The position numbers were made by a program, and so were the translations under genes. DNA of 64,000 nt from an uncultured Bacteroidia bacterium (GTDB lineage: Bacteria > Bacteroidota > Bacteroidia > Bacteroidales > UBA932): the NCBI GenBank assembly GCA_902788175.1, contig CADAJF010000002.1:36479-100478 (forward strand), in the 5' to 3' direction. Of this stretch, positions 55,047 through 63,482 are shown piece by piece; position 1 is the stretch's first letter, and the number at the start of each line of letters is the position of its first letter. The notes below the pieces were generated by a model. It worked only from the letters and a program-made list of their open reading frames with translations, did no database searches and was not told the DNA's origin.

Positions 55047-56846
55047 TTAAAATCTCTTTGTTACTACCTGTCCTATGGGTTTTCCGCCCTCAAAGCCACG
55101 GGCCTTGATGACGCTTCCCTTGTCCACCTGGAAAGGTTTACCGTCATACACGGGGGATTTCCGGGTGGGAGTGCTCCCGTCCAGGGTGTAGCGGATCTCC
55201 CCGTAGGGGAAGTCCAGTTCCAGGTTCATGGGTTTGGGGAAAGGCAGGTTGCGGTCGTAGTCGAAGATGACATTGTAGTACGCCCTGCTGTAATTCACTT
55301 TTTTCTGGTCCAGGGTGCCCAGCACCTTGGGCATGCGCTCCCGGAAAGACTTCCAGTCCTTGTTGGGGCGGGCGGTCCAGCCCACTTCGGCGGCAGCCAC
55401 ATTGCGGGGGAAAGCCTGGCTCTCGGCCTTGTCGTTGTCCCAGATATATTCTGTCCACAGGCAAGTCTCATAACCCACAATAAACTCTTTGCTGAGGGCG
55501 GCCAGGGAGTCTACCGCAGGATAGTAATTATACACTTTCTTCAGGGGCATGAAGATTTCCTGGGCCACGGAATCCGGCTGGTCTTCCTGCTGGTTGTCCA
55601 GATAGCACCAGCGGTTGGGGGTGAGAATGACGCGGATGCCCCGCTTGATGCCCTTGACGGCAGGGGCATGACCGCGGTAAGACATGGCGATGGGATCTTC
55701 AAGGGCGCCGCCGTCCAGGATTTCATCCCAGCCGATGACCGTTTTGCCGTGTTTCCGGAGAAAATCACCCATCCTTTTCACAAAGAAGGTCTGGAGCTCT
55801 TCCTCGGACTCGATTCCCAGCACCTTCATCAGGTCCTGGCAATACTTGCTCTCTTTGTACACGTCCTTGGGAGCCTCGTCTCCGCCGATGTGGTAATAAG
55901 GGGACGGGAAGAGTTCGAACAGTTCCGTGAACACGTCTTCCAGGAAACGGAAGGTAGTGGCCGTGGGAGCATAAAGGTTTTTCCAGATGCCCCAGCGGGT
56001 TTCCACCTCGTATTTCCTTTCCGGGAAGCAGCTGAGCTCGGGATAAGCGGCAATGGCCGCCGTGGAGTGTCCGGGTATTTCCACCTCCGGAATAACCGTC
56101 ACACAGCGTTTGCGGGCGTATTCCACCACTTCGCGAATATCCTCCTTCGTGTAATAACCGCCATGGGGAATTCCATTGCCGATACCGCTGTGCCAGGCCG
56201 TTTCCTTGCGCCAGGCGCCCACTTCGGTGAGGCGGGGATACTTGTCAATCTGGATGCGCCAGCCCTGGTCCTCGGTCAGGTGCCAGTGAAACATATTCTG
56301 CTTGTAGATGGCCATGAGGTCGATAAATTTCATGACCTCCTCTTTGGGAAAGAAAAAACGGCCGCTGTCGAACAGGAGCCCTCGGTACCAGAAAGCGGGT
56401 TCGTCCTCGATGTGACAGGCCGGAGCCGCCCACTTGACGCCCTTCACCCTGACGGGACTGTACACCTTCTCCGGAAGAAGCTGCAGAAGAGTCTGGAGTC
56501 CGTAGAAGGCACCGTTAACCTCGCTGGCCTGAATGACTACTCCCCCGGGAGCCACATCCAACCGGTAGGCCTCCTTCCCCAGGCCCTGCACCTTCCTCAA
56601 CACAATTCTTTCCCCGTTCCCAGAAAGGGAATATCCGGTGGAGAGGACAATCTGGGAGCGGAAATCTTCCGCTATTTCGGTGAACGCAGCATCCTCCACA
56701 ACGAGATCCGTCTTCGGGGACAGGACAAACTGTCCTTCAGCCGGAGTCAGGCTTTTGGGGGTGGGTACGATGTTGTAACGCGGCGCTGCCGCAAGCCCCA
56801 GGCCAAGGGACAGCAAAAGCAGAAGGACGGAGATTTTTTTCATCAC
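55047..56846 (-). CDS. GH20 beta-N-acetylhexosaminidase
   Basis: A 599-residue paralog of the next gene, with a cleavable signal (MMKKISVLLLLLSLGLGLAAA) and no lipobox, so it is probably soluble in the periplasm. The GH20b domain is followed by the barrel: YRGLLFDSGRFFFP, FHWHLTEDQGWRIQIDKYP, PEVEIPGHSTAAIAAYPELSC and the catalytic YHIGGDEAPK. A C-terminal TLDGSTPTRKSPVYDG domain follows. Two GH20 enzymes in different compartments suggest stepwise removal of GlcNAc from longer and shorter glycan fragments. It overlaps the upstream gene by 4 bp and touches the downstream one. Confidence 0.93.
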   Translation of the reverse strand: MMKKISVLLLLLSLGLGLAAAPRYNIVPTPKSLTPAEGQFVLSPKTDLVVEDAAFTEIAEDFRSQIVLSTGYSLSGNGERIVLRKVQGLGKEAYRLDVAPGGVVIQASEVNGAFYGLQTLLQLLPEKVYSPVRVKGVKWAAPACHIEDEPAFWYRGLLFDSGRFFFPKEEVMKFIDLMAIYKQNMFHWHLTEDQGWRIQIDKYPRLTEVGAWRKETAWHSGIGNGIPHGGYYTKEDIREVVEYARKRCVTVIPEVEIPGHSTAAIAAYPELSCFPERKYEVETRWGIWKNLYAPTATTFRFLEDVFTELFELFPSPYYHIGGDEAPKDVYKESKYCQDLMKVLGIESEEELQTFFVKRMGDFLRKHGKTVIGWDEILDGGALEDPIAMSYRGHAPAVKGIKRGIRVILTPNRWCYLDNQQEDQPDSVAQEIFMPLKKVYNYYPAVDSLAALSKEFIVGYETCLWTEYIWDNDKAESQAFPRNVAAAEVGWTARPNKDWKSFRERMPKVLGTLDQKKVNYSRAYYNVIFDYDRNLPFPKPMNLELDFPYGEIRYTLDGSTPTRKSPVYDGKPFQVDKGSVIKARGFEGGKPIGQVVTKRF

Positions 56847-58180
56847 TGGTCTTTCAATGTTTCACGAATGGTTTCCAAAACGCCCTCGCGGTAGATGGAA
56901 GGCATTTTTTCTGACAGGGGATAGGGAGCTTTGATGTAAACGTGCATCTGCTCGATTTCATACTCATAGCCCTTGCGCACCTGGAAGGCATGCTCGGAGG
57001 GAAGATAGGAATTCTGGCCGTTGGTGTAGCCGGCAAAGAACAGCTTGTTTTGCGGGAACGCTGCACGGGCTTCCATCTGATATTCGCAGAACGGCTCTCC
57101 GTCGGAGAAGAAGAACACCACGCCGTTCAGGTTCACGCCGTGAAGATGGAAACGCAGTCTGGAAGGGACTTCCCCGGTCTTGAAACGCTCGAGAATCTCC
57201 TCCTTCCAACCCTGCACGTCATCGGCGAAACGCGGGAAAACGGTTTTGGCGGCGGCGCTCAGGGAATCGGCGTGGCGGATGACAGCCTCGGGGGTCACCT
57301 TGTCCACCTGGTAAGGCAAGTCCACCGTGCGGTTCACAAGGGTGAGCAGGTTCTTTTCGGGAACGGTCTCCAACGGGATGTCCCGGATGGCGTCGGCCAG
57401 CTCTTTTCCGCATTGCTCGGCGTAATCCACTGTCTTGGGACCCTCCGCAGGATCAATGTTGCCCTGGGCGCCTGAAAGCTGGAACACTTCCCCGCCCCAG
57501 GCTTCCTGAAGAAAGCGGGCCGCGACGCCGGGATAGTCCGACGACAGAAGATAACTGGAAGGGCCCATGCTGACAGGATGGCAGGCGTAGTTTACAATGG
57601 AAACAACGGGACTTCCGTCCTGGAAAAAACGGGCCACATAGACGTCCCTGTCCACAGGTCCGTCCTTTTCGCAGCGATTGCCGTTGATGTTGCTCTCACC
57701 CTTCCCCACCTTCATAACGAAAGGTTTTCCGGGGGCCTGGATATTCCTGACCGCATTGGAGACCACCGCTTCCACCATCCTTTCCTTCCAGGCCCGGTTG
57801 GTGCCGCCGGTGTAATTGGAGGCACCGCCGGAGCGGGGAGCGGAATGGGTATGGGTATTATGCATGAGGATGTTCTCTTTGGGAAGGCCGGAGCGCTCCG
57901 AGATCAGGGTGAGCATGGTATCGGCTATCGCCGGGGAGATTTCCATAAGGTCGTTGGAAATGATGCACAGCTTCTTGGTCCCGTCTCCCAGCACCATGCA
58001 GTGGGTGTAAAGAGGAAGATGGATTCCGTCAGAGAGCTTGCTCCTGGCCGCGAAACCGGCCAGCACCATGTGCTCTTCAGGCGTTCCGGAGATATCGGCC
58101 GACGAATAACTCAGGGTGAGACCCTCCCGGCAGGAGAGGGCCGTCACCATGAGCATCATCATGAAAAGCAGTCGTTTCAT
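56843..58180 (-). CDS. Neutral/alkaline ceramidase-like amide hydrolase, lipoprotein
   Basis: A 445-residue lipoprotein (MKRLLFMMMLMVTALSC) matching the N-terminal catalytic domain of neutral/alkaline ceramidases. The zinc and substrate-handling motifs include DLMEIS, HNTHTHSAP, VDRDVYVARF and NYACHPVSMGPSSYLLSSDYPGVAARFLQE. It lacks the ceramidase C-terminal beta domain. Ceramidases cleave an N-acyl amide of a sphingoid base; bacterial relatives in glycan loci probably cleave other amides. In this operon an N-acetyl or lactyl-peptide amide is a plausible target. It sits between susD (3-bp gap) and the GH20 genes. Confidence 0.75.
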   Translation of the reverse strand: MKRLLFMMMLMVTALSCREGLTLSYSSADISGTPEEHMVLAGFAARSKLSDGIHLPLYTHCMVLGDGTKKLCIISNDLMEISPAIADTMLTLISERSGLPKENILMHNTHTHSAPRSGGASNYTGGTNRAWKERMVEAVVSNAVRNIQAPGKPFVMKVGKGESNINGNRCEKDGPVDRDVYVARFFQDGSPVVSIVNYACHPVSMGPSSYLLSSDYPGVAARFLQEAWGGEVFQLSGAQGNIDPAEGPKTVDYAEQCGKELADAIRDIPLETVPEKNLLTLVNRTVDLPYQVDKVTPEAVIRHADSLSAAAKTVFPRFADDVQGWKEEILERFKTGEVPSRLRFHLHGVNLNGVVFFFSDGEPFCEYQMEARAAFPQNKLFFAGYTNGQNSYLPSEHAFQVRKGYEYEIEQMHVYIKAPYPLSEKMPSIYREGVLETIRETLKDQ

Positions 58181-58183
58181 CTT

Positions 58184-60169
58184 TTATTCAGGATATCCGG
58201 GATTCTGGACAAGGTTGCTTCCGCTCTTGGTAATCTCGTTGCGCGGGATGGGCATGAGATAGTTGCGGCCATCCTCGGGGAAGTAGCGGGGCGTAGGATT
58301 CTGGTTCAGGATACAGTCGCCATAGTCGATGGTATATTCCTTGCCAAGCCACTTGTATGTAACGATGTACTCGATGGGCTTGTCGTAGCGGGGATCGCTG
58401 GTATAGCCGGAATAATGGTAGGTTTTGGAAGCGGGAGTATTGCCCCAGTAATAGTTGGTATTGTTCCGGGCCGGATCGTACAGGCGGGCCACACGATAGA
58501 TGGTATCCATCTGGGCGCCGTTGGCAAGGACCATGGTTTTGGCGCTGGCCAGGGGCACGTTCTCATAGAAATCGGCCATCTTCCAGCGGCGAAGGTCGAA
58601 GTAGCGGAAGGTCTCGGCATAGAGCTCCACGCGGCGCTCGTTCACCAGGCGGTCCCACAGGTTGTCTCCGGTTTCCGTCACTTCCGGCATCATCACGTCC
58701 GGACGGCGGCGGATTTTGTTGATATAAGCGCGGCAGGTGGCCTCGTCTCCGAGCCGATAGGCTGCCTCGGCCAGGTTCAGGTACATCTCGGCCAGGCGGA
58801 ACCAGGGATACAGGAGGGTTCCGGTCTGGGACTCAGATATATACGAGGTAGGGATGTACCACTTGTACAATTCCAGGCCGCCATGGTTGCCGGAAGCGGT
58901 GTGTTTGGCCTTGGAGGAATAACCGGGCTCTTCCGGATTGGTGGACAGAAGGAAATCTGCGCGGGTCATGCCGTCGTACTGGTAGTACAGCAGAAGGGCG
59001 TCCTCCCTGGCAGCGCCGTCCTTGTCGCAGTAGGCATACGGATAGAACGGGGCGGCAATGCAGTAATAGAAACGGGGGTCGCGGTTCTTGTAGGGGTGCT
59101 TCTCGTCGTAACCGGAGCCCTCTTCAAACCACTTCTTTCCATTGACCATTTCAAAGTCAATCTGGGCGGCTTGGGTGGGATGGAAGGCCTCCCAGCCATT
59201 GAAATACTCCGCTGTGTAGAGAAGCTGGGCTTTTTTGGTGTAGTTGTCGTCTGCATCGGAAGTGGCGATGAAATACTTGGCCCAGATAAGTTCCGGGGAG
59301 TCCACGTCCTTCCAGAAACCGTCATACGTATCGTCCAGGGAATAGGCACCGTCCACATCGGCACGGTCCACGATGGCCTTGGCGGCATCGAAAGCCCTTT
59401 TCCATTTGTCGGCACTGTAAGCGCCCCGGAAGATGCTGCCCTGCGGATGGGCAGGGTCGTTGAACAGGGGCGAGGCGGCCACCAGGGTCAGACGGCTTCT
59501 GAGGGCCAGGACGATGTCTTTGTTGATGCGTCCCTTCGCGCACTTGTCCTTCCCGGGGAGAAGATCGTAAGCGGTGTCCAGTTCCCCGAGGATGAAGTCC
59601 ACGCAGTCGTCGAAATTGGCGCGGGTCACTACGAAGTCATCGTCCAGGCTGTGGGGCTTGGTGATGAGCGGAACGCCCGCATAACGCTGGATCAGGAGGA
59701 AGTAAGACCAGGCGCGGAGGAAATGGACCTCGCCCATAAGGCGGGTTTTGCCTTCTTCGGTCAGGGCGGTTTCGTGCTCCTGGATGTATGACAGGAAATA
59801 ATTCATCCGGTAAATCCACTGGTAGGTGCGGTTCCAGATGTTGAGGATGGTGGTTCGGGTGTTGTGCGCCTGACCGCCTTCGTTGCTGTACATCACATTG
59901 TCGGGATCCATGAAACCGGATGCGATGTAACGGGTGGATGTTCCTCCGTAACGGAAATAACCTTCATCGGTAATGCAACCCACGTTGCCCTCCTGATAAG
60001 GATCCGGAAGGACTGTGTAGAGTGCATTCACGTAGGATTCGGCCAGGGCGTCTGAATTGAAGACGGCATCTTCGCTGAGCTTGTCAAGCGGCGTCTTGTC
60101 CAGAAAACCGTCTTTGCAGGCGGTAAGAGCAAAGGCCGCGAATATCAGAATACCTATATACTTTTTCAT
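58184..60169 (-). CDS. SusD-family glycan-binding lipoprotein
   Basis: A 661-residue surface lipoprotein (MKKYIGILIFAAFALTAC), longer than average for SusD. Family marks are the N-terminal KDGFLDKTPLDKLSEDAVFN, GEVHFLRAWSYFLLIQRYAGVPLIT (TPR helices) and the C-terminal WFRLAEMYLNLAEAAYRLGD with NERRVELYAETFRYFDLRRW. It would bind the imported oligosaccharide and close the SusC pore. Inserts rich in aromatic residues around 300-480 may form an unusual binding face. It follows susC by 13 bp. Confidence 0.95.
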   Translation of the reverse strand: MKKYIGILIFAAFALTACKDGFLDKTPLDKLSEDAVFNSDALAESYVNALYTVLPDPYQEGNVGCITDEGYFRYGGTSTRYIASGFMDPDNVMYSNEGGQAHNTRTTILNIWNRTYQWIYRMNYFLSYIQEHETALTEEGKTRLMGEVHFLRAWSYFLLIQRYAGVPLITKPHSLDDDFVVTRANFDDCVDFILGELDTAYDLLPGKDKCAKGRINKDIVLALRSRLTLVAASPLFNDPAHPQGSIFRGAYSADKWKRAFDAAKAIVDRADVDGAYSLDDTYDGFWKDVDSPELIWAKYFIATSDADDNYTKKAQLLYTAEYFNGWEAFHPTQAAQIDFEMVNGKKWFEEGSGYDEKHPYKNRDPRFYYCIAAPFYPYAYCDKDGAAREDALLLYYQYDGMTRADFLLSTNPEEPGYSSKAKHTASGNHGGLELYKWYIPTSYISESQTGTLLYPWFRLAEMYLNLAEAAYRLGDEATCRAYINKIRRRPDVMMPEVTETGDNLWDRLVNERRVELYAETFRYFDLRRWKMADFYENVPLASAKTMVLANGAQMDTIYRVARLYDPARNNTNYYWGNTPASKTYHYSGYTSDPRYDKPIEYIVTYKWLGKEYTIDYGDCILNQNPTPRYFPEDGRNYLMPIPRNEITKSGSNLVQNPGYPE

Positions 60170-60182
60170 AATCTAGTCGCCT

Positions 60183-63100
60183 TTATTTGGATGATTGGGA
60201 TGCAGGGGCCTTCTTGGGAGCCGCGAAGGAAACCTTTACGCCGAAGTTGTAGATTCTTACCTGCGGATAGGTCTGATACCCTTCATCGCTGGTTTCCGGG
60301 TCCACATACTTGAGTTCGGAGAAGGTGAGGAGGTTGTAACCGGCCACATACAGGCGGATATCCCTGACTCCGGAACGCTCTCCGAAGATGCGGCCGGGAA
60401 TGGTATAGCCCAGTTCCACATTCTTCAGGCGCAGGAAGGCGGCGTTACGGGAGTAGTAGTCCGAGCGGTTTACGCCGCCGTTGCTCACCGTGGAGCCGAT
60501 TCTGGGATAGTCGGAAGTGGGGTTGTCGAGGGTCCAGGCGTTGGTGGCGGCAAAATGGTCGAGGTTGCCGGACACAGGATCCATCATGGGAGAGTAGTAG
60601 TAGCGGGCAAGGGCCTGTCCCTGCAGGAGGATGGAAAGGTCGAAGTTCTTCCAGTAGAAATCTCCGCTGAGGCCGAAGACCATCTGGGGAACGGATGTGC
60701 GGTCCAGGCGGTAACGGTCCAGGTTGGTGATCTGGCCGTCCCCGTCAAGGTCGTTGAACCAGAAATCACCCAGGGTGGCTCCGCTCATCTGCGGACGGCT
60801 ATCCAAGTCTGCCTGCGTTTTGTTGATACCTCCCACGCTGTAATACAGGCTGGAACCCATGGGGGTACCTTCCAGTTTCATGTAGTCGTGCCCCTCGGGC
60901 CAGGGGGTCTCGTCCATATAGACAATGGTATTCCTGGCATACATCACGTTGCCGTGCACCCTGTAGCGCAAATCGATTCCGGGAATGCGGTACTCGTGGT
61001 TCATCTGGAATTCCACACCCTTGTTGTTCACGATACCGATGTTCTCGTCGGGCAGGCTGTTGGTAAGACCCGTGTAATAAGGGACGGAGGCATTTCTGGT
61101 ACACAGAATGTTGGAACGGTTGGTGTAGAAGGCTTCCAGTTCCCATCCGAACAGACCGTTGCTGACAGTACCGTCCAGACCTACATTCCAGGTACGGGCC
61201 ACTTCCCAGGTGACGTTGGGGTTGGGAATGGCGCCGGGAATGATGTAGTTCACTTCCTTGCCGTCGAACATGGTCTTGTAGGAATAGGCCGACGTGTAAC
61301 CGTAGGTGGTCATGTACTGGAACGGGGCAATCTGGTCGTTACCCTGTTCACCGTAAGAAGCGCGAAGCTTGAGGTTGGTCAGCCAGGGCCAGTTGTCCTT
61401 GACAAAGTTTTCTTCTGAGATACGCCATCCAACGGACACGCCGGGGAAAATACCCCAGCGCTTGGCGGCCGGGAAATTTTCGGAGCCGTCGAAGCGGACG
61501 AGGGCCTGGAAGAGGTATTTGCTCTTGTAGTCATATCCTGCGCGGCCGAAGAAAGAGCGCCTTGCCGTCTCGCGCGCGTAACCGTTGATGGAGTACCAGC
61601 TCTTGTCTGCGGTTCCGGCAAACAGTTCGTCCAGAATGTCGGAGGAGTAGTTGTTGATGCCGGCCCTGAGGTAATCCAGGCGGTAGGAATTCTGCTCGAA
61701 TCCGGCAAGGGCCGAAACGTGGTGGCCGTTGAAGTCCCGGTCATAATTGATGTTGGCGTTGAGGGCCAGGTTCTTGCTGTGGCTCTGGCTCTCGTGCAGC
61801 ACCGGAGTGGGCCAGTAGGAGTTGGAACGCTCCTCGAACGTTTCGGTGATCTCGTCATAGGACCAATAGTTCCAGTTCTGCTGCCAGTTTTTCTTGAAGT
61901 TGCTTACCAGGTCATAGGCCAGGTGACCGTTCACGGAAAGGCCCTTGGTGATGAAACCCAGGTCCCAGTTGGCCGTGAAGGTGGTATTCACCGTATTGAT
62001 GGTGGTACGGTCGTAACCGGTGAGGTCCTGGACAAGGACGGCGGGATTGGTGCCGCCGCGAAGGTATCCGTTGGGGAAATAGGCCGCGCCGGTGGGACGC
62101 ATCCGCATGGCAATGTAGAAGATACCGTACGAGTCGCTGGGGAAGGCGGAATAGTTCTTGTGCTGCTGACGGGCGTTGATGTCAATCCCCAGCTTGAGCC
62201 GGTCCGTCACCTGGATGTCCAGGTTGGAGCGGAGGTTGTACTGGTTGTAATTGGTGGCACTCTTGTGGTAAATACCGTCCTGGTACTGGCCGTTGAACTG
62301 CACGAAGTAGCCTATCCTTTCGGAGCCGCCGTTGATGCTCACCCCATACTTGTGCTGGAAGGAGGCCGGCTTGATGATGGTTCCCAGCCAGTCCGTGTTG
62401 GGATAGGAGATGGGATCGTCCTGGTCGATGTAATGCTGCACCTGGGTGTCGTTGTACACGGGAGCGCCGCCGCTGATGGCCAGGCTCTTGTTGTAGGCTG
62501 TAGTGTACAGGACGGCATCGGCCAGTTTCACCAGCCGGGTGGGCTGCTGGACACCGAGGTCATAGCTGAAGGTAACCTTGGGAGCCTCGTTGTATTTGCC
62601 GCGCTTGGTGGTCACGAGGATAACACCGTTGGCCGAGCGGGCACCGTAGATGGCAGCCGACGCGTCCTTCAGGACGTTCACGCTTTCGATTTCGTCACCG
62701 GTCAGGCGGCCGAATTCGTCTCCTCGTCCCTGAACGCCGTCGATGATGATCAGGGGGCTGTTGTCTCCCAGGGTGGAGCGGCCTCGGATGTACATGACGG
62801 CGTCGTCACGGCCGGGTTCGCCGGAACGGTTGTTCACGATGACACCGGACATACGGCCGGCCAGACCCTGCGAAAGGTTGACGGAGGAGTTTTTCACAAG
62901 TTCTTCGCCGGTGGTGGAGGCCACGGAGCCGGTAAGGGTTACTTTCCGCTGGTTGCCGTATCCTATGGCAACCGCCTCCTCGAGGATCTGGGAGTCATCC
63001 TCCAGCACAAAATTCACGACCGTGCGGCCGCCGACTTTTTCGGAGGATTCTCTGTAACCCAAAAGACTGGCAACCAGTGTTGCCTCGGAAGGAATGCCGG

Positions 63101-63308
63101 TAAGGGAGTACTTACCGTCCAAGCCTGTCATGGCGCCCTTGCTGGAACTGCCCTGGACATAAACCATGGCGCCTGCTATAGGCTCTCCTTTGGTGTCCAC
63201 CACCGTTCCGCGGACGCTGACGGCACCTTCTTTCTGCGCATTGGCAGTGCCGGACGGCAAAGTCAGCACCATGCACATCAGAAGCATCAGGATGTTTTTT
63301 ATACGCAT
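60183..63308 (-). CDS. SusC-family TonB-linked outer-membrane transporter
   Basis: A 1041-residue transporter, first gene of the 14-gene cell-wall operon. After the signal peptide comes the CarboxypepD_reg domain (VRGTVVDTKGEPIAGAMVYVQGSS), the plug (LAGRMSGVIVNNRSGEPGRDD, IIIDGVQGRGDEFGRL, VNVLKDASAAIYGARSANGVILVTTKRGK) and the barrel. It imports glycan fragments together with the SusD protein, powered by TonB. A consensus promoter lies 30-60 bp upstream and an AgaR-like operator about 80-100 bp upstream. Confidence 0.95.
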   Translation of the reverse strand: MRIKNILMLLMCMVLTLPSGTANAQKEGAVSVRGTVVDTKGEPIAGAMVYVQGSSSKGAMTGLDGKYSLTGIPSEATLVASLLGYRESSEKVGGRTVVNFVLEDDSQILEEAVAIGYGNQRKVTLTGSVASTTGEELVKNSSVNLSQGLAGRMSGVIVNNRSGEPGRDDAVMYIRGRSTLGDNSPLIIIDGVQGRGDEFGRLTGDEIESVNVLKDASAAIYGARSANGVILVTTKRGKYNEAPKVTFSYDLGVQQPTRLVKLADAVLYTTAYNKSLAISGGAPVYNDTQVQHYIDQDDPISYPNTDWLGTIIKPASFQHKYGVSINGGSERIGYFVQFNGQYQDGIYHKSATNYNQYNLRSNLDIQVTDRLKLGIDINARQQHKNYSAFPSDSYGIFYIAMRMRPTGAAYFPNGYLRGGTNPAVLVQDLTGYDRTTINTVNTTFTANWDLGFITKGLSVNGHLAYDLVSNFKKNWQQNWNYWSYDEITETFEERSNSYWPTPVLHESQSHSKNLALNANINYDRDFNGHHVSALAGFEQNSYRLDYLRAGINNYSSDILDELFAGTADKSWYSINGYARETARRSFFGRAGYDYKSKYLFQALVRFDGSENFPAAKRWGIFPGVSVGWRISEENFVKDNWPWLTNLKLRASYGEQGNDQIAPFQYMTTYGYTSAYSYKTMFDGKEVNYIIPGAIPNPNVTWEVARTWNVGLDGTVSNGLFGWELEAFYTNRSNILCTRNASVPYYTGLTNSLPDENIGIVNNKGVEFQMNHEYRIPGIDLRYRVHGNVMYARNTIVYMDETPWPEGHDYMKLEGTPMGSSLYYSVGGINKTQADLDSRPQMSGATLGDFWFNDLDGDGQITNLDRYRLDRTSVPQMVFGLSGDFYWKNFDLSILLQGQALARYYYSPMMDPVSGNLDHFAATNAWTLDNPTSDYPRIGSTVSNGGVNRSDYYSRNAAFLRLKNVELGYTIPGRIFGERSGVRDIRLYVAGYNLLTFSELKYVDPETSDEGYQTYPQVRIYNFGVKVSFAAPKKAPASQSSK

Positions 63309-63337
63309 GTTTAATAAAATTGGTTATGGGTCTTTGG

Positions 63338-63368
63338 CAAAGATATGTATAATATTTTCGTTTGGCAA
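63338..63368 (-). promoter_or_regulatory. Promoter of the susC-led cell-wall operon
   Basis: On the minus strand TTG (63366-63368), a 20-nt spacer and TATCTTTG (63338-63345) match the Bacteroidetes consensus. Transcription should start about 35 nt before the susC ATG. Confidence 0.75.
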
Positions 63369-63386
63369 GTGTTTTGTCTAACTTTT

Positions 63387-63405
63387 TTTCGTTTTGTTTC
63401 GTTTT
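63387..63405. promoter_or_regulatory. AgaR-like operator between susC and the DeoR-family regulator gene
   Basis: TTTCGTTTTGTTTCGTTTT fits the TTTCRTTTYRTTT core described for AgaR, a DeoR-family amino-sugar regulator of E. coli. A further GTTTTGT copy begins at 63371. It lies between the two divergent promoters, next to the gene for a DeoR-family protein, so that protein probably binds here. Confidence 0.55.
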
Positions 63406-63426
63406 GTCAGAAAAAGCAACGCCAGC

Positions 63427-63457
63427 TTTGACGAATCAAAAAAAATAATTACCTTTG
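63427..63457 (+). promoter_or_regulatory. Promoter of the DeoR-family regulator gene
   Basis: TTTG (63427-63430), a 19-nt spacer and TACCTTTG (63450-63457) match the consensus exactly, 25 bp before the ATG. Confidence 0.7.
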
Positions 63458-63482
63458 ATTCTGATTCCTCAAACAGCACAGA

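Noticed and set aside
57578-59791. A 737-codon plus-strand open frame opposite susD and the ceramidase-like gene
   Set aside because: Both minus-strand genes have clear family signatures through the whole interval. The plus-strand product is a Gly/Val/His-rich sequence typical of antisense reading.
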